From: Bacillus sp. AFS001701
GTDB taxonomy: Bacteria; Bacillota; Bacilli; Bacillales; Bacillaceae_G
DNA: 35,481 nucleotides
Assembly (NCBI RefSeq): GCF_002559405.1
Contig: NZ_NTZO01000003.1
Location: 1-35,481, forward strand
Direction of reading: 5' to 3'
In this document: piece by piece, positions 23,601 to 31,872 of the stretch
How positions within the stretch are numbered: position 1 is the first letter of the stretch
How the letters are laid out: each line of letters begins with the position of its first letter
The notes under the pieces: generated by a model
What the model was told of the DNA's origin: nothing
The model's input: only the letters and a program-made list of their open reading frames with translations
The model's database searches: none
Translations under genes and position numbers: made by a program

Positions 23601-26600
23601 GCATTTCAAATTTGGTCGTTCTATGAAAAATATGTTACATCAGAAGAATCTTGGCTACCACCTGATAATGTACAGTATCTATCAAATGAAACCGTTGCCC
23701 ATCGAACATCGCCAACAAATATTGGACTATATTTAACTTGTGTTGTAGCCGCTCGTGATTTAGATTTTATTGATACATCTAAAATGCTTGATCGAATCGA
23801 ATTATCGATGAAAACCATTTCTAATATGGAAAAATGGAATGGACATCTGCTCAACTGGTATGATACATGCTCTGCAAAGCCGCTTTCTCCTCGATATGTT
23901 TCCACTGTTGATTCAGGAAACTTTATTGCTTATATGATGGTAGTAAGACAGGGACTAATAGAATGGAAAAAAAGAGAAGAAGAATTTCAATCTCGTATTG
24001 AAAATATTATTATTGAAATTAATCAACTCATTGAACTGACAGATTTCAGATGCCTATATAACAATGATGAACGCTTGTTTAGCCTTGGTTATCACGTTGA
24101 CTCAAATCATAAAGATACGATTCTATACGATTTACTTGCTTCAGAAGCTAGGCAAGCTAGTTTCGTAGGGATTGCACTTGGTCAGATTCCTGTTTCTCAC
24201 TGGTTTACACTTGCTCGTACTATGACAATTTTTAATAAGAAAAAGACACTATTGTCTTGGTCGGGAACAATGTTTGAGTACATGATGCCAAGCTTGATTA
24301 TGCGGACACTTAAAAATACCATTTGGGAATCAACTTATCGAGGAGCTATTTATCGTCAACGCCAATATGCAGATAAATATCAACTCCCGTTTGGTATATC
24401 AGAAAGCGGATATTACGCGTTTGATTATCAATTAAATTATCAATATCGTGCATTCGGTGTTCCAGGGCTTGGACTTGAACGAGGTTTAGAGCGAAACCTG
24501 GTGTTAGCACCTTATGCAACCATTATGGCTATTCCATATGCAGGTGATGATGCTCTTTTGGCACTTCAAAAATTTAAAGAATATGGTGCAAAAGGTGAAT
24601 ATGGCTTTTATGAAGCTGTTGATTTTACAAAAGCTAGAATGCCTAAGGGGCAAGATTATAAAGTAATACAAAGCTTTATGGCACATCATCAAGGTATGAG
24701 CATGTTAACCCTTGTCAATTTATTGACTGATGATATTATGGTAAACCGATTCCATCATGATCCACGAGTTTGTGCAGCGGACTTGCTACTCCAAGAAAGA
24801 GTGCCAGTAAAAGCAGCATTAATTGAAAAACCAATAGGAATTGATGCAAAAGCTCCTGAATTTGATGGTAATTTGGATGACACTGAACGTACATTTACTG
24901 GGCCGAGCTCCATTCCAGAGGTTAATGTTTTGTCAAATGGACAATTAACTAGTGTAAACGCGAACGATGGAACAGGCATGATTTTATGGAATGGGTTAGC
25001 TGTCACAAGATGGAAAGAAGATCCTGTATCAGGAACTTCTGGGCCAATTATTTTTATTCATGATGTCAACTCTGAAGAAACTTGGAGTACATCAGGTTTC
25101 CCGTATGAGACAACGATTGATATGAAAACACAATTTCGTTTTGACAAAACTACTTATGAAGGAACGAAAGAAGGGATATCTTATAAACTTGATTTGACGA
25201 TATCTTCTGAGATTGACGCAGAAATACGACGACTTCAAATAGTTAACAACAGTAGTGAAAATCGTACATTAGAAGTAACATCTTTCTTAGAGTTAGCGCT
25301 AGCAAGTCAGTCTGCAGATAGTGCACACCCAGCATTTAGTAAGCTTTTTATTGAAACTAGCTTCGATAAAAATGCACAATGTTTGCTAGCTAAGCGTCGT
25401 CCACGAGAGGATGAGGAGGATGAAATTTGGGCAGTTCACACAATTTTTGTAGATGGACGTGAGAAAGGCGATTACGAATTTGAAACAGATCGGGCAGAAT
25501 TTATAGGTCGTGGTAATACTCTTGAAACACCAAAAGGTATTTACTCACATCTAAAAGGATCAACTGGTTCCGTTGTTGATCCGGCGTTTTCAATGAGGCG
25601 TTCATTACAATTGGGAACTAATGAGACCGCTACTATTTATTTTGTTACTGGTGTTACAAAAAGTCATGAACAAGCGCTTGAAATAGTACAGCGCTTTAGT
25701 GATTCTAAACATGTTGATCGAGCATTCCACTTGGCTTGGGTACGATCACAAATTGATCTTAGACATATGAATTTAACACCTAAGCAAGCTACTGATGCAA
25801 ACGTGTTGGCGGGAAGACTTCTATTTAACCCACCGTTAACAAAAATTCGTAGTGAGGCAATTTCACACAATACATTGGGACAATCTTCCTTATGGCCTCT
25901 TGGTATTAGTGGGGACACGCCAATTATTTTAGTTTCCATCAAAAAAGAGTCTGATTTGCCCTTTGTTACGCTTTTAGCTTGTCAGCATCAATATTTAGTG
26001 AAGATGGGGTTAGCTATTGATTTAGTGGTATTAGATGAGACAATTGGCAATTATCAAGATCAGTTCATGAGGACTTTAAATGAAAATCTTATTTCTCGTG
26101 GAATCTATCACATGAATCGAATTGTTGTATTGAAGTCAACCCAGTTGTCAGAGGATGAAAGAAATTTACTCTTAGCTGTTGCCCGAGTAGTATTGAAAGC
26201 TGGAGGGCCAAGTTTACGTGCACAATTACGTCTATTAGAAAAAGATTTACATCCAATACGGAAAATCAAGGTTTCAAAACAAATACACCACGAGAAGCAA
26301 GCGATTAGTATCCCTATTGGTGAATTTTTTAATGGTAGGGGTAGTTTTATCGATGATGGCCATGCGTATCAAATGATTGTAAAAAACGGAGAGCATTTAC
26401 CTAGACCATGGAGTAATGTAATTTCTAATCCAAGATTTGGATGCTTATTAACTGAATTAGGTACTGGATATAGTTGGTGGCGAAATTCCCGTGAATGTAA
26501 ACTTACGCCTTGGAATAATGATCCGGTACTCGATCCTCCTGGTGAATGTCTTTATATAAGAGATCTTGGAACAAATCAAGTTTGGTCAACTACTCAAAAA

Positions 26601-28760
26601 CCTGCGGGTGGTGATCGAACATATAAGGTTATACATGGTAGGGGATATAGTAGTTTCGAACAACTTGATGGAGATGTAGTTTCTACTATGGATACAACAG
26701 TTCCGTTAGATGATCCTTTGAAAATTATTAGACTTCGATTATTTAATAAAAGTGATAAATTAAAGAAGATAGCCATAACGTATTATGCTGAATGGGTTCT
26801 AGGGGTACTTAGAGAGGCTCAAGCACCATTCATTGTTACAGAATGGAATTTAGAAAATAGTACACTACTTGCACAAAACAAGTACCAAGAAAAGTTTCGT
26901 GACGCGATTGGTTTTATACATATTGCGCTTCCAGAAACGATAGCGAATTCTCATCATACGTATTCTTGGACGAGTGACCGTACAGAATTTATTGGGCGGG
27001 GCAATACATTAGAGTGTCCAATAGCATTATTAGAAGAAGCACTTAACAAGAAAACTGGTGTGTTTTCAAATTCTTGTGGGGCCGTACAAACTGTTATCGT
27101 ACTTCCAGCTAACGAAGAAGTGACGATTAGCATATTGCTTGGTTGTGCAGCTTCCAAACAAGAAGCGTGTTCACTAGTACAGCAATACGGAAGGCCTTCT
27201 GCGTATGAAGAAACATTTTCAAACGTTAAAAAGTACTGGGAGAGTGCTCTTGGACAAGTGAAAGTTAAAACACCTGATCGAGCGATGGATATAATGATGA
27301 ATGGGTGGCTTCTGTACCAAGCACTTAGTTGTCGATTATGGGCTCGCACTGCTTTTTATCAGGCAGGAGGCGCATTTGGTTATAGGGATCAATTGCAAGA
27401 TTCACTAGCCTTTTTACATGTAGATTCGACTATATTAAAAAACCAAATACTTATAAACGCAGCGCATCAGTACCTTGAAGGTGATGTTCAACATTGGTGG
27501 CATGAAGAAACTCACAAAGGAATTCGAACGATGTTTTCTGACGATTTACTGTGGCTACCATATGCTGTTTCACGTTACATAGAACAGACAGAAGACCTAG
27601 AAATTCTCCAAAAAGAGGTACCATTTTTGTATAGTGAAGTGCTAAAAGAAGGTGAATTGGAGCGCTATGAGGATACTGTTGTATCTGATGAGAAGGGGAC
27701 AGTGCTAGAACATTGTCTACGCGCGATTAAACATTCTTTGAAGTTTGGTGAACATGGTATTCCATTAATGGGAATAGGTGACTGGAATGATGGAATGAGT
27801 CGGATTGGTGCTAAGGGACGTGGGGAAAGTGTGTGGCTAGGTTGGTTTTTATTAGATATTTTAAAGAGGTTTTTGAAATTTGAAGAGGGTATCCTTTCAC
27901 AAGATATCGTAAAGCAATTTGAACATGAAGTAGCTCAATTGGAAATAAACATGAATAAAAATGCTTGGGATGGTACTTGGTTCCGTCGTGCATTTACTGA
28001 CGCAGGAACATGGCTTGGCTCAATGGAGAATACTGAGTGTCGAATTGATGCTATCGCTCAGTCTTGGTCAGTTATTGCTAACGGGACACCAATCGATCGT
28101 CAGGAAAGAGCAATGCGCTCATTTGATCGTGAACTTGTAGATCGAGATTTGAATCTGGCACGTTTACTAACCAAAGCATTTGATAAAACATATCCAGGTC
28201 CGGGGTATATACAAGGCTACCCACCTGGAATTCGAGAAAATGGCGGGCAATATACTCATGGAGTTATTTGGGGAATTGTAGCTTGGGCAATCTTAAATCG
28301 TCGTGATAAGGCATTTGATCTGTTCTCTATTTTAAATCCAATCTCACATACAAAAAATATTCGTGATATTAAAACATATGGAAATGAACCATATGTAATG
28401 TCGGCCGATGTCTACACAGCAAATCCACATGAAGGACGTGGAGGTTGGTCATGGTATACAGGTGCTTCTGGTTGGATGTACCAAGCAGGTCTAGAATATA
28501 TTCTGGGAATCAAGTGTAGAGGAAACCGTTTATATATACAACCTTGTGTTCCTATAGAGTGGGACTCATTTAGTATTGATTACAGATATGGTGATTCGGT
28601 CTATTCAATTGAGGTTTTTTGTGGCCAAAACCAAGATGAACCAATATGGTTAGTTGATGGAAAAAAACAAGAAAATAGCGAGTACTTATTTCTCGAAAAT
28701 GATGGGGAAAATCATCAAGTAGTAGTTTATGTAGGTATACAATATTCTAAAGTAATATAA
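20691..28760 (+). CDS. ndvB: Cyclic beta-1,2-glucan synthase (NdvB/Cgs-type, GT84-GH94)
   Basis: 2689 residues, close to the ~2800 of rhizobial NdvB/Brucella Cgs. The N-terminal ~380 residues match the NdvB head (ADWLLDHINFIE-like, RRLSGV). Membrane segments lie at ~384-436, ~790-835 and ~900-945. Between them is a GT84-type catalytic region with IDQDTQ (Asp600, Asp602) and HRWIRGDWQ (747-755). Residues ~1000-1360 are the glucoamylase-like/cyclisation region (GLGLERGLERNLVLAPYA, FMAHHQGMSM). Two related beta-sandwich domains (~1400-1700, ~2000-2190) precede the GH94 phosphorylase-like barrel with GAFGYRDQLQD, GIGDWNDGM (Asp2364, Asp2367) and GGWSWYTGASGWM. Reaction: UDP-glucose to linear then cyclic beta-1,2-glucan at the inner membrane. 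AGGAGGT precedes the ATG. Known mainly from alphaproteobacteria, with some Firmicutes examples; no transporter gene is adjacent. Confidence 0.92.
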   Translation: MILSNEQLKERGREFALTQEIFVNNFLIVRYWPGFRKDMANLHTFAEKLSNNKVNCRQPAEDWLLDHINFIETQAQEVLSKLPRETLHKLPKLNSTGMPRIYALCNDYLEHVGGRYEVNSFEGYIKAYQEVSVLKDLECWALPSAMRVTLIRRLSGVMVEVQRRHEICDSITSILEKITKLSDDKIRILLDREASKKPFGPIEIVHLVRHLSELEPNMHIVHDWLAAHIENSESSIEQIVSFENQLQADLQVSCGNLVQSLHKLERQPWRLTFTKISHLEQFLLSDPSTIDYKSLDLDSRDIIRGRVAEIANQLKVPEILVAETALHLAKSKIVEPDQTNVMPRKAYIDYYLFDAQGNIEIRKALLKKTRPRILPQISLRKRPLYLYLSTVALLFIGILVLSGGWITAGGFFRPLSWIAIIVALVLPVSEWAITIAHKLICRYSRTVKLLRFDYSEELPEDASTMVVIPVIWSNTKDVDEVVDQLLVHYLANRQNNIYFGILGDFTDALTESKAEDHELLTYVTSRIDALCKEYGEDKFFLFHRSRLYNPTDNLYMGWERKRGKIVEFVELLTGSDNSSFTTIHGDKDILRKIRYVFTIDQDTQLPIGVVGRMAGTIHYPYNRPRLNADETRVIEGFGLLQPRVGVSFDSTQKSRFTSLWAGEPGIDPYSFAVSNVYQDLFGHAIFVGKGIFDVESFQKTLVNRIPDNHVLSHDLLEGGFLRAGLTSDIEVVESYPSSFYSFQHREHRWIRGDWQLIKWLGKNCVDRNGENKRVDLCGLTRWHIIDNLRRSLLAPALLLIALLGFSVLPGKAWVWETIVLLTVFLPFLFSLLHGAIGRGSIRAIKINFMQNLVKFVTLPFTSVLVVDATLRTLYRLYISRRNLLEWVTFAQTSNNPATKRVFMYESIGYAVIILFGLLAWFSKGTLNYIFGTVELIMWSLARPIIQQLNRPLKVESRVWLDKARAELKELAFQIWSFYEKYVTSEESWLPPDNVQYLSNETVAHRTSPTNIGLYLTCVVAARDLDFIDTSKMLDRIELSMKTISNMEKWNGHLLNWYDTCSAKPLSPRYVSTVDSGNFIAYMMVVRQGLIEWKKREEEFQSRIENIIIEINQLIELTDFRCLYNNDERLFSLGYHVDSNHKDTILYDLLASEARQASFVGIALGQIPVSHWFTLARTMTIFNKKKTLLSWSGTMFEYMMPSLIMRTLKNTIWESTYRGAIYRQRQYADKYQLPFGISESGYYAFDYQLNYQYRAFGVPGLGLERGLERNLVLAPYATIMAIPYAGDDALLALQKFKEYGAKGEYGFYEAVDFTKARMPKGQDYKVIQSFMAHHQGMSMLTLVNLLTDDIMVNRFHHDPRVCAADLLLQERVPVKAALIEKPIGIDAKAPEFDGNLDDTERTFTGPSSIPEVNVLSNGQLTSVNANDGTGMILWNGLAVTRWKEDPVSGTSGPIIFIHDVNSEETWSTSGFPYETTIDMKTQFRFDKTTYEGTKEGISYKLDLTISSEIDAEIRRLQIVNNSSENRTLEVTSFLELALASQSADSAHPAFSKLFIETSFDKNAQCLLAKRRPREDEEDEIWAVHTIFVDGREKGDYEFETDRAEFIGRGNTLETPKGIYSHLKGSTGSVVDPAFSMRRSLQLGTNETATIYFVTGVTKSHEQALEIVQRFSDSKHVDRAFHLAWVRSQIDLRHMNLTPKQATDANVLAGRLLFNPPLTKIRSEAISHNTLGQSSLWPLGISGDTPIILVSIKKESDLPFVTLLACQHQYLVKMGLAIDLVVLDETIGNYQDQFMRTLNENLISRGIYHMNRIVVLKSTQLSEDERNLLLAVARVVLKAGGPSLRAQLRLLEKDLHPIRKIKVSKQIHHEKQAISIPIGEFFNGRGSFIDDGHAYQMIVKNGEHLPRPWSNVISNPRFGCLLTELGTGYSWWRNSRECKLTPWNNDPVLDPPGECLYIRDLGTNQVWSTTQKPAGGDRTYKVIHGRGYSSFEQLDGDVVSTMDTTVPLDDPLKIIRLRLFNKSDKLKKIAITYYAEWVLGVLREAQAPFIVTEWNLENSTLLAQNKYQEKFRDAIGFIHIALPETIANSHHTYSWTSDRTEFIGRGNTLECPIALLEEALNKKTGVFSNSCGAVQTVIVLPANEEVTISILLGCAASKQEACSLVQQYGRPSAYEETFSNVKKYWESALGQVKVKTPDRAMDIMMNGWLLYQALSCRLWARTAFYQAGGAFGYRDQLQDSLAFLHVDSTILKNQILINAAHQYLEGDVQHWWHEETHKGIRTMFSDDLLWLPYAVSRYIEQTEDLEILQKEVPFLYSEVLKEGELERYEDTVVSDEKGTVLEHCLRAIKHSLKFGEHGIPLMGIGDWNDGMSRIGAKGRGESVWLGWFLLDILKRFLKFEEGILSQDIVKQFEHEVAQLEINMNKNAWDGTWFRRAFTDAGTWLGSMENTECRIDAIAQSWSVIANGTPIDRQERAMRSFDRELVDRDLNLARLLTKAFDKTYPGPGYIQGYPPGIRENGGQYTHGVIWGIVAWAILNRRDKAFDLFSILNPISHTKNIRDIKTYGNEPYVMSADVYTANPHEGRGGWSWYTGASGWMYQAGLEYILGIKCRGNRLYIQPCVPIEWDSFSIDYRYGDSVYSIEVFCGQNQDEPIWLVDGKKQENSEYLFLENDGENHQVVVYVGIQYSKVI

Positions 28761-28768
28761 TTGAATGT

Positions 28769-28800
28769 AAAAAAGGAGTGCATTTTTTGCACTCCTTTTT
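28769..28800. terminator. Terminator of glucan synthase gene
   Basis: AAAAGGAGTGCA / TGCACTCCTTTT (28771-28782 with 28788-28799), A-run before and T-run after, so it can work both ways. Confidence 0.92.
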
Positions 28801-28932
28801 AGTTGTTTAAAATTTATAAGTAGATTTATTTTTAAAATAAAATAGGTAACTCGAATGGATGAGGGTCGGTTAATTAGTGTGAATGATTTTATAGGGTTTG
28901 TGAGGATATATAATAAAAATTGATATAGAGAT

Positions 28933-28986
28933 ATGATAACGCATACTGCACATGTAGAGTGCGTGGCGCAACTCATTTTAAAGTAA
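28933..28986 (+). pseudogene. 3'-end fragment of an rlmD-family gene
   Basis: The frame ATG-ATA-ACG followed by [14 protein letters not shown] and TAA (28984-28986) matches the last residues of the intact gene at 19066-20451 ([14 protein letters not shown]). At DNA level about 37 of 44 bases agree from CGCATACTGC onward (28940 vs 20400). Upstream of the match the similarity fades after TTGATAT, so only the tail survives. It is followed at once by a GGCAGC terminator like that of the intact gene. Either a remnant of a second family member or a 3' end carried by an integrated segment. Confidence 0.7.
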
Positions 28987-29018
28987 GGCAGCAAGCCCAT
29001 GTGGGCGCTGCCTTTTTT
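28987..29018 (+). terminator. Terminator behind the rlmD-like fragment
   Basis: GGCAGC and GCCC pair with GGGC and GCTGCC (28987-28998 with 29003-29012), then six Ts. An orphan terminator with no intact gene in front. Confidence 0.85.
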
Positions 29019-29189
29019 GCTTATAATAAAGGATCTCTAAAATTATAGTGAATTGTAACTTCACCTACAATATTACAAGTAATAGAGGTTGTGGGGCTTC
29101 ATGTCGTCGTCGTAGCCATCCGTCATTTTGCATAGACGACCTTGGATTCCGTCTTGCCCGGTCTTTTTAATTTCCCAAAAGGATGGGAA
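29019..29189. other. Short GC-rich patch, unassigned
   Basis: Bases ~29088-29175 are clearly GC-richer than either flank. On the minus strand a 31-codon frame reads KKTGQDGIQGRLCKMTDGY and ends with Leu-Tyr-Tyr-Leu-stop near 29066. I do not recognise it. It lies downstream of the IS110-type relic in that element's reading direction and may be part of its right end. Confidence 0.35.
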
Positions 29190-29715
29190 AGTTATTAGTT
29201 AATGCTAAACATTCTTATGTAACTAAGAGCCTAGTTGAACCTCTTTTGGTAATACGATTTATTAAATTTACTTCACATTCTTTTAAAACTTTTTCAGAAG
29301 TGGGAAATTCATTTAATAGATATAAAGATACTTTAAAAATAAATCACCACGTACACGTCTATATTCAGGGAATATTTGATCTAACATAGTGTGAAATTGT
29401 AGCTTTGCTTGGACATACATACCAGTTATCGCCTCATGTTGTCTCGTTAAATGGCGTAGGTTTAAGAGATTAATTCCTCGTTTTTTATAGGGTTCTAATT
29501 CTTCTTTATAAAATAATTTACACAGATTAGAGGCATCCGTAGCATCAGTTTTAACTTTTCTTAGCTTGTTTTTTAGACTGTTGAGACACTAAAGGAGTAA
29601 TCATAATATACAAGTAATTGTATTTCTCTAAGAATTGTATGACAGGTGCTTGATAATGTCCTGTGGACCAAGTAATTTTCTGAAAACACTGAAATAACTT
29701 GACAATTTTCAAGTG
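29190..29715 (-). mobile_element. IS110-family transposase relic
   Basis: Read on the minus strand in three frames, the pieces are: STGHYQAPVIQFLEKYNYLY (29551-29680), then after a frameshift KVKTDATDASNLCKLFYKEE and LNLRHLTRQHEAITGMYVQA, ending FPEYRRVRGDLFLK; then another shift gives VSLYLLNEFPTSEKVL and, after an apparent internal deletion, ITKRGSTRLLVT-stop. These are the DEDD RuvC-like half and the start of the Tnp_20 half of IS110 transposases. At least two frameshifts, one stop and missing N- and C-terminal parts make it inactive. Its upstream edge abuts the -35 of the S-box promoter at 29699. No terminal repeats or target duplications were identified. Confidence 0.8.
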
Positions 29716-29727
29716 AATTGATATTGT
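29699..29727 (+). promoter_or_regulatory. Promoter of the S-box leader
   Basis: Perfect -35 TTGACA (29699-29704), 17-base spacer, -10 TATTGT (29722-29727). The riboswitch P1 stem starts 15 bases later. Confidence 0.75.
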
Positions 29728-29740
29728 TATAAAAAAATAT

Positions 29741-29892
29741 TTCTTATCCAGAGAGGTGGAGGGACTGGCCTTATGAAACCTCAGCAACTGGTCTATTTAA
29801 GATACTGTGCTAATTCCATCGGGTAAAACTCCTGATAGATAAGAGTATTCATTTTATTTGTCAGTAACGCATTCTTTTTAGAGTGCGTTTTT
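29741..29892 (+). promoter_or_regulatory. SAM-I (S-box) riboswitch with terminator platform
   Basis: The S-box core is unmistakable: CCAGAGAGGTGGAGGGACTG, TATGAAACCTCAGCAAC, ATACTGTGCTAATTCC. P1 pairs TCTTATC (29742-29748) with GATAAGA (29838-29844). The aptamer is followed by a terminator, AACGCATTC / GAGTGCGTT (29866-29874 with 29881-29889) and Ts. With SAM bound, transcription should stop; when SAM is low the LysR gene 38 bases further on is transcribed. Confidence 0.93.
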
Positions 29893-29929
29893 GTTTTCTC
29901 TGGATAGTAACTAAAGGAGAGCAGCTATT

Positions 29930-30820
29930 ATGGAATTAAGACATCTAAAAACTTTCAAATTTGCAGCAGATTACTTAAATTTTACAAAGGTTGCACAACA
30001 GTTAAACTTCACGCAACCTGCTGTAACCGCACAAATTCAGACGCTCGAAAAAGAATTGGAACAACAGCTATTTATACGGATTGGAAATAAGATCTTTTTG
30101 ACACCTGCAGGTGAAATTCTTAAAACATATACGGATCAGCTTTTTCCCATAGTAGAGGAGATTGAATCATCATTCGCCGAACTTTCAAATTCGTACGGCA
30201 ATGTAACGATTGCCGCTACTGAAGGCTTTTGGACGTATTATTTTCCTAATATCATACCTGAGTTACTGAAGCAATATCCCCAGGTACAGCTTAAGTTGAT
30301 TTCCTGTAAAAGGGATGAAATTATAAAAGGGATAGAATCAAATAAATACGATATAGGGATTATTTCGGGCGAGTTATATAAAAATGGAATGACAAATATA
30401 GTGATTTCAGAGGACGACGAATTGGTTACAGTGGTTTCTAAAGAGTTATATGCTAAGTACCCGGTAGACCAATTACTGACGAAATTTCCTTTTTTACAAC
30501 TCCAAGCTGATGGATGTTATGATACGAGGATCAGTAAATATTTCAGACAAATGAAACTCTTATCACAAAACGTAATAGAATTTGGAAGTTTAGAAGGAAT
30601 CAAAATGGCAGTATTAAATAATATTGGGGTAGGGATGGGAGCCAGTGTCAGCCTAAAAGAAGAAATTAACAATGGTGATTTAGTTCCAATCCTAGTTACT
30701 GAGAACATAAAAATAAAAACCTCTATCATTACGTTGAAGGAAAAAGAAAACCTAGAAACAATTCAATCTTTTATTAATGTAATCCAAAAAAATTGGAATA
30801 GCATTTCTACTATGGCGTAA
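29930..30820 (+). CDS. LysR family transcriptional regulator under S-box control
   Basis: 296 residues, standard LTTR length. The N-terminal winged helix-turn-helix (residues 1-60) reads LKTFKFAADYLNFTKVAQQLNFTQPAVTAQIQTLEKELEQQLF, ending with the typical R.....LT.AG. The C-terminal substrate-binding domain (~90-290) is of the CysB/CysL-like periplasmic-binding fold; IGIISGEL and GVGMGASVSL are its strand/loop signatures. AGGAG (29915-29919) precedes ATG at 29930. Directly downstream of a SAM riboswitch, so it should be made when SAM/methionine is scarce; a role in activating sulfur or methionine uptake genes, as for YtlI/CysL-type regulators, is inference. No intact target gene is adjacent. 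On its left is an IS relic, on its right decayed DNA, so a partner gene may have been lost. Confidence 0.88.
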   Translation: MELRHLKTFKFAADYLNFTKVAQQLNFTQPAVTAQIQTLEKELEQQLFIRIGNKIFLTPAGEILKTYTDQLFPIVEEIESSFAELSNSYGNVTIAATEGFWTYYFPNIIPELLKQYPQVQLKLISCKRDEIIKGIESNKYDIGIISGELYKNGMTNIVISEDDELVTVVSKELYAKYPVDQLLTKFPFLQLQADGCYDTRISKYFRQMKLLSQNVIEFGSLEGIKMAVLNNIGVGMGASVSLKEEINNGDLVPILVTENIKIKTSIITLKEKENLETIQSFINVIQKNWNSISTMA

Positions 30821-31248
30821 AAAAGCCGAACGATATTCTTTTAGTAGTGATATAACAGCAAGATTAGTAGGGAAGTAGTTACGTTATGACAGGTGGAACG
30901 GTTCCGATGCAATAACTTTAGACCAATTGCTATGAATCTCTAACTCTTGGACATACTGATACAATTATTCTAAAAAGCTGTGTTCGGTATGTAAAAACAA
31001 AATTTGTTCAAATGGAAGTATGTAGTCATATGATACGATTATTTTATTGTATAATAGCCTTTAATTAGAGAGTCAATCAATTGATAAAGAACATGATTAT
31101 AATGTATCCGCATCTGCAATAATTGCTATTAAAGAACAAATGATAAATGACTCTTGAATAACATTTAAACAATTGGAAAAGTATAAGATTTTTATCTCCA
31201 CTTAGCAAATAGCCTACCCATCATTTACAGATGAATAGGCTATTAAAC
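30821..31248. other. Decayed intergenic region
   Basis: No intact gene. It contains the Spo0E-like fragment described separately (30922-31020), a short coherent frame of about 25 codons ending near 31158 that I cannot assign, and a 9-bp inverted repeat AATAGCCTA / TAGGCTATT (31208-31216 with 31236-31244). That repeat lies right behind the ancestral stop of the minus-strand subtilase and may be its old terminator. Confidence 0.45.
30922..31020 (+). pseudogene. Spo0E-like phosphatase fragment A
   Basis: The frame from 30922 reads NCYESLTLGHTDTIIL then KSCVRYVKTKFVQME, resembling the helical hairpin of short Spo0E-like aspartyl-phosphate phosphatases, in which L..L......G..H..vi.lSq.LD..I..y is usual. 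A TAG (30919-30921) blocks the frame immediately upstream, so no start is available. DNA at 30927-30978 matches the minus strand of 35385-35436 at about 45 of 52 bases. Confidence 0.4.
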
Positions 31249-31872
31249 TTATTTCAAGCTATAAGCCTTAATGACTTCTTAAGAAATCTTGTTTCCTTGA
31301 TTTTCCAAAGCAGCTGCTCGTAATGATACATATTCAGCATTCTTCGGATTGTTGGTCTTGGCAATCCACTTGTTTTCGGCTGTTTGCTCGAATTTAACAG
31401 TCTCCTAGGACTCACCTTCATTAAAGGATAATCTGCTACACCTTCAAGTTTTGCAATAGATAGTTCGAGTGGAGTGGAAGGTGCCGCAAGTGCGTTACTG
31501 TTCATATCGGTCTCAACCTTATAATTCAGTGAATAGCATGGGAGTAAAGTTTGGCCTATTTGAGACCAGATTGTCCGTTCTGTATGCGTACTTAATGATG
31601 TTATCCAGCAATTCGGTTCTCGCTTCGCATCACTTACAAGACGGTATTATGTTTTTTCTTCTGGGACTGGTTTATTTAAAATAGTTTCCTTTTCCTTCTA
31701 TAAGAAAAGTATTTCCTTTGTACAACTTAAGTGTTTGAAATTTTTTACGATTCCGCAGATGTGACCTGACCTATAGAGCCATTTCCTGAATCTGCCCAAG
31801 CAGGAATATCAAATTGTAAATTGTTCCCTTGGCGGTTAGGTGTCCAATAGCCTTGACCCAAACGCGGACGAA
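31249..31872 (-). pseudogene. Frameshifted 3' tail of the subtilase gene
   Basis: Continuing on the minus strand past the stop of the 1045-codon frame, coding sequence resumes in other frames. First comes SPIVRPRLGQGYWTPNRQGN up to GQVTSAES and a stop at 31745-31747; then KFQTLKLYKGNTFLIEGKGN to a stop near 31672; then NKPVPEEKT, an in-frame stop at 31647-31649, and YRLVSDAKREPNCWITSLST through LNYKVETDMNSNALAAPST; finally, after a shift near 31408, ETVKFEQTAENKWIAKTNN and NAEYVSLRAAALENQGNKIS, an in-frame stop (31279-31281), and EVIKAYSLK with a final stop at 31249-31251. VSLR.....GN.i...i.AY.L is the ordinary C-terminus of large secreted S8 peptidases. At least three frame changes and two nonsense codons are needed to join it. 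Confidence 0.75.

Noticed and set aside
24504-27349. Minus-strand ORFs inside the glucan synthase gene
   Set aside because: They are shadows of the 2689-codon frame, which carries continuous family motifs.
29183-29389. 68-codon plus-strand ORF
   Set aside because: It is the shadow of the IS110-type transposase read on the opposite strand.
29551-29787. 78-codon minus-strand ORF starting inside the riboswitch
   Set aside because: Its first third is antisense to the SAM riboswitch; only the later part is IS110 coding sequence, so it belongs to the relic and is not a gene.
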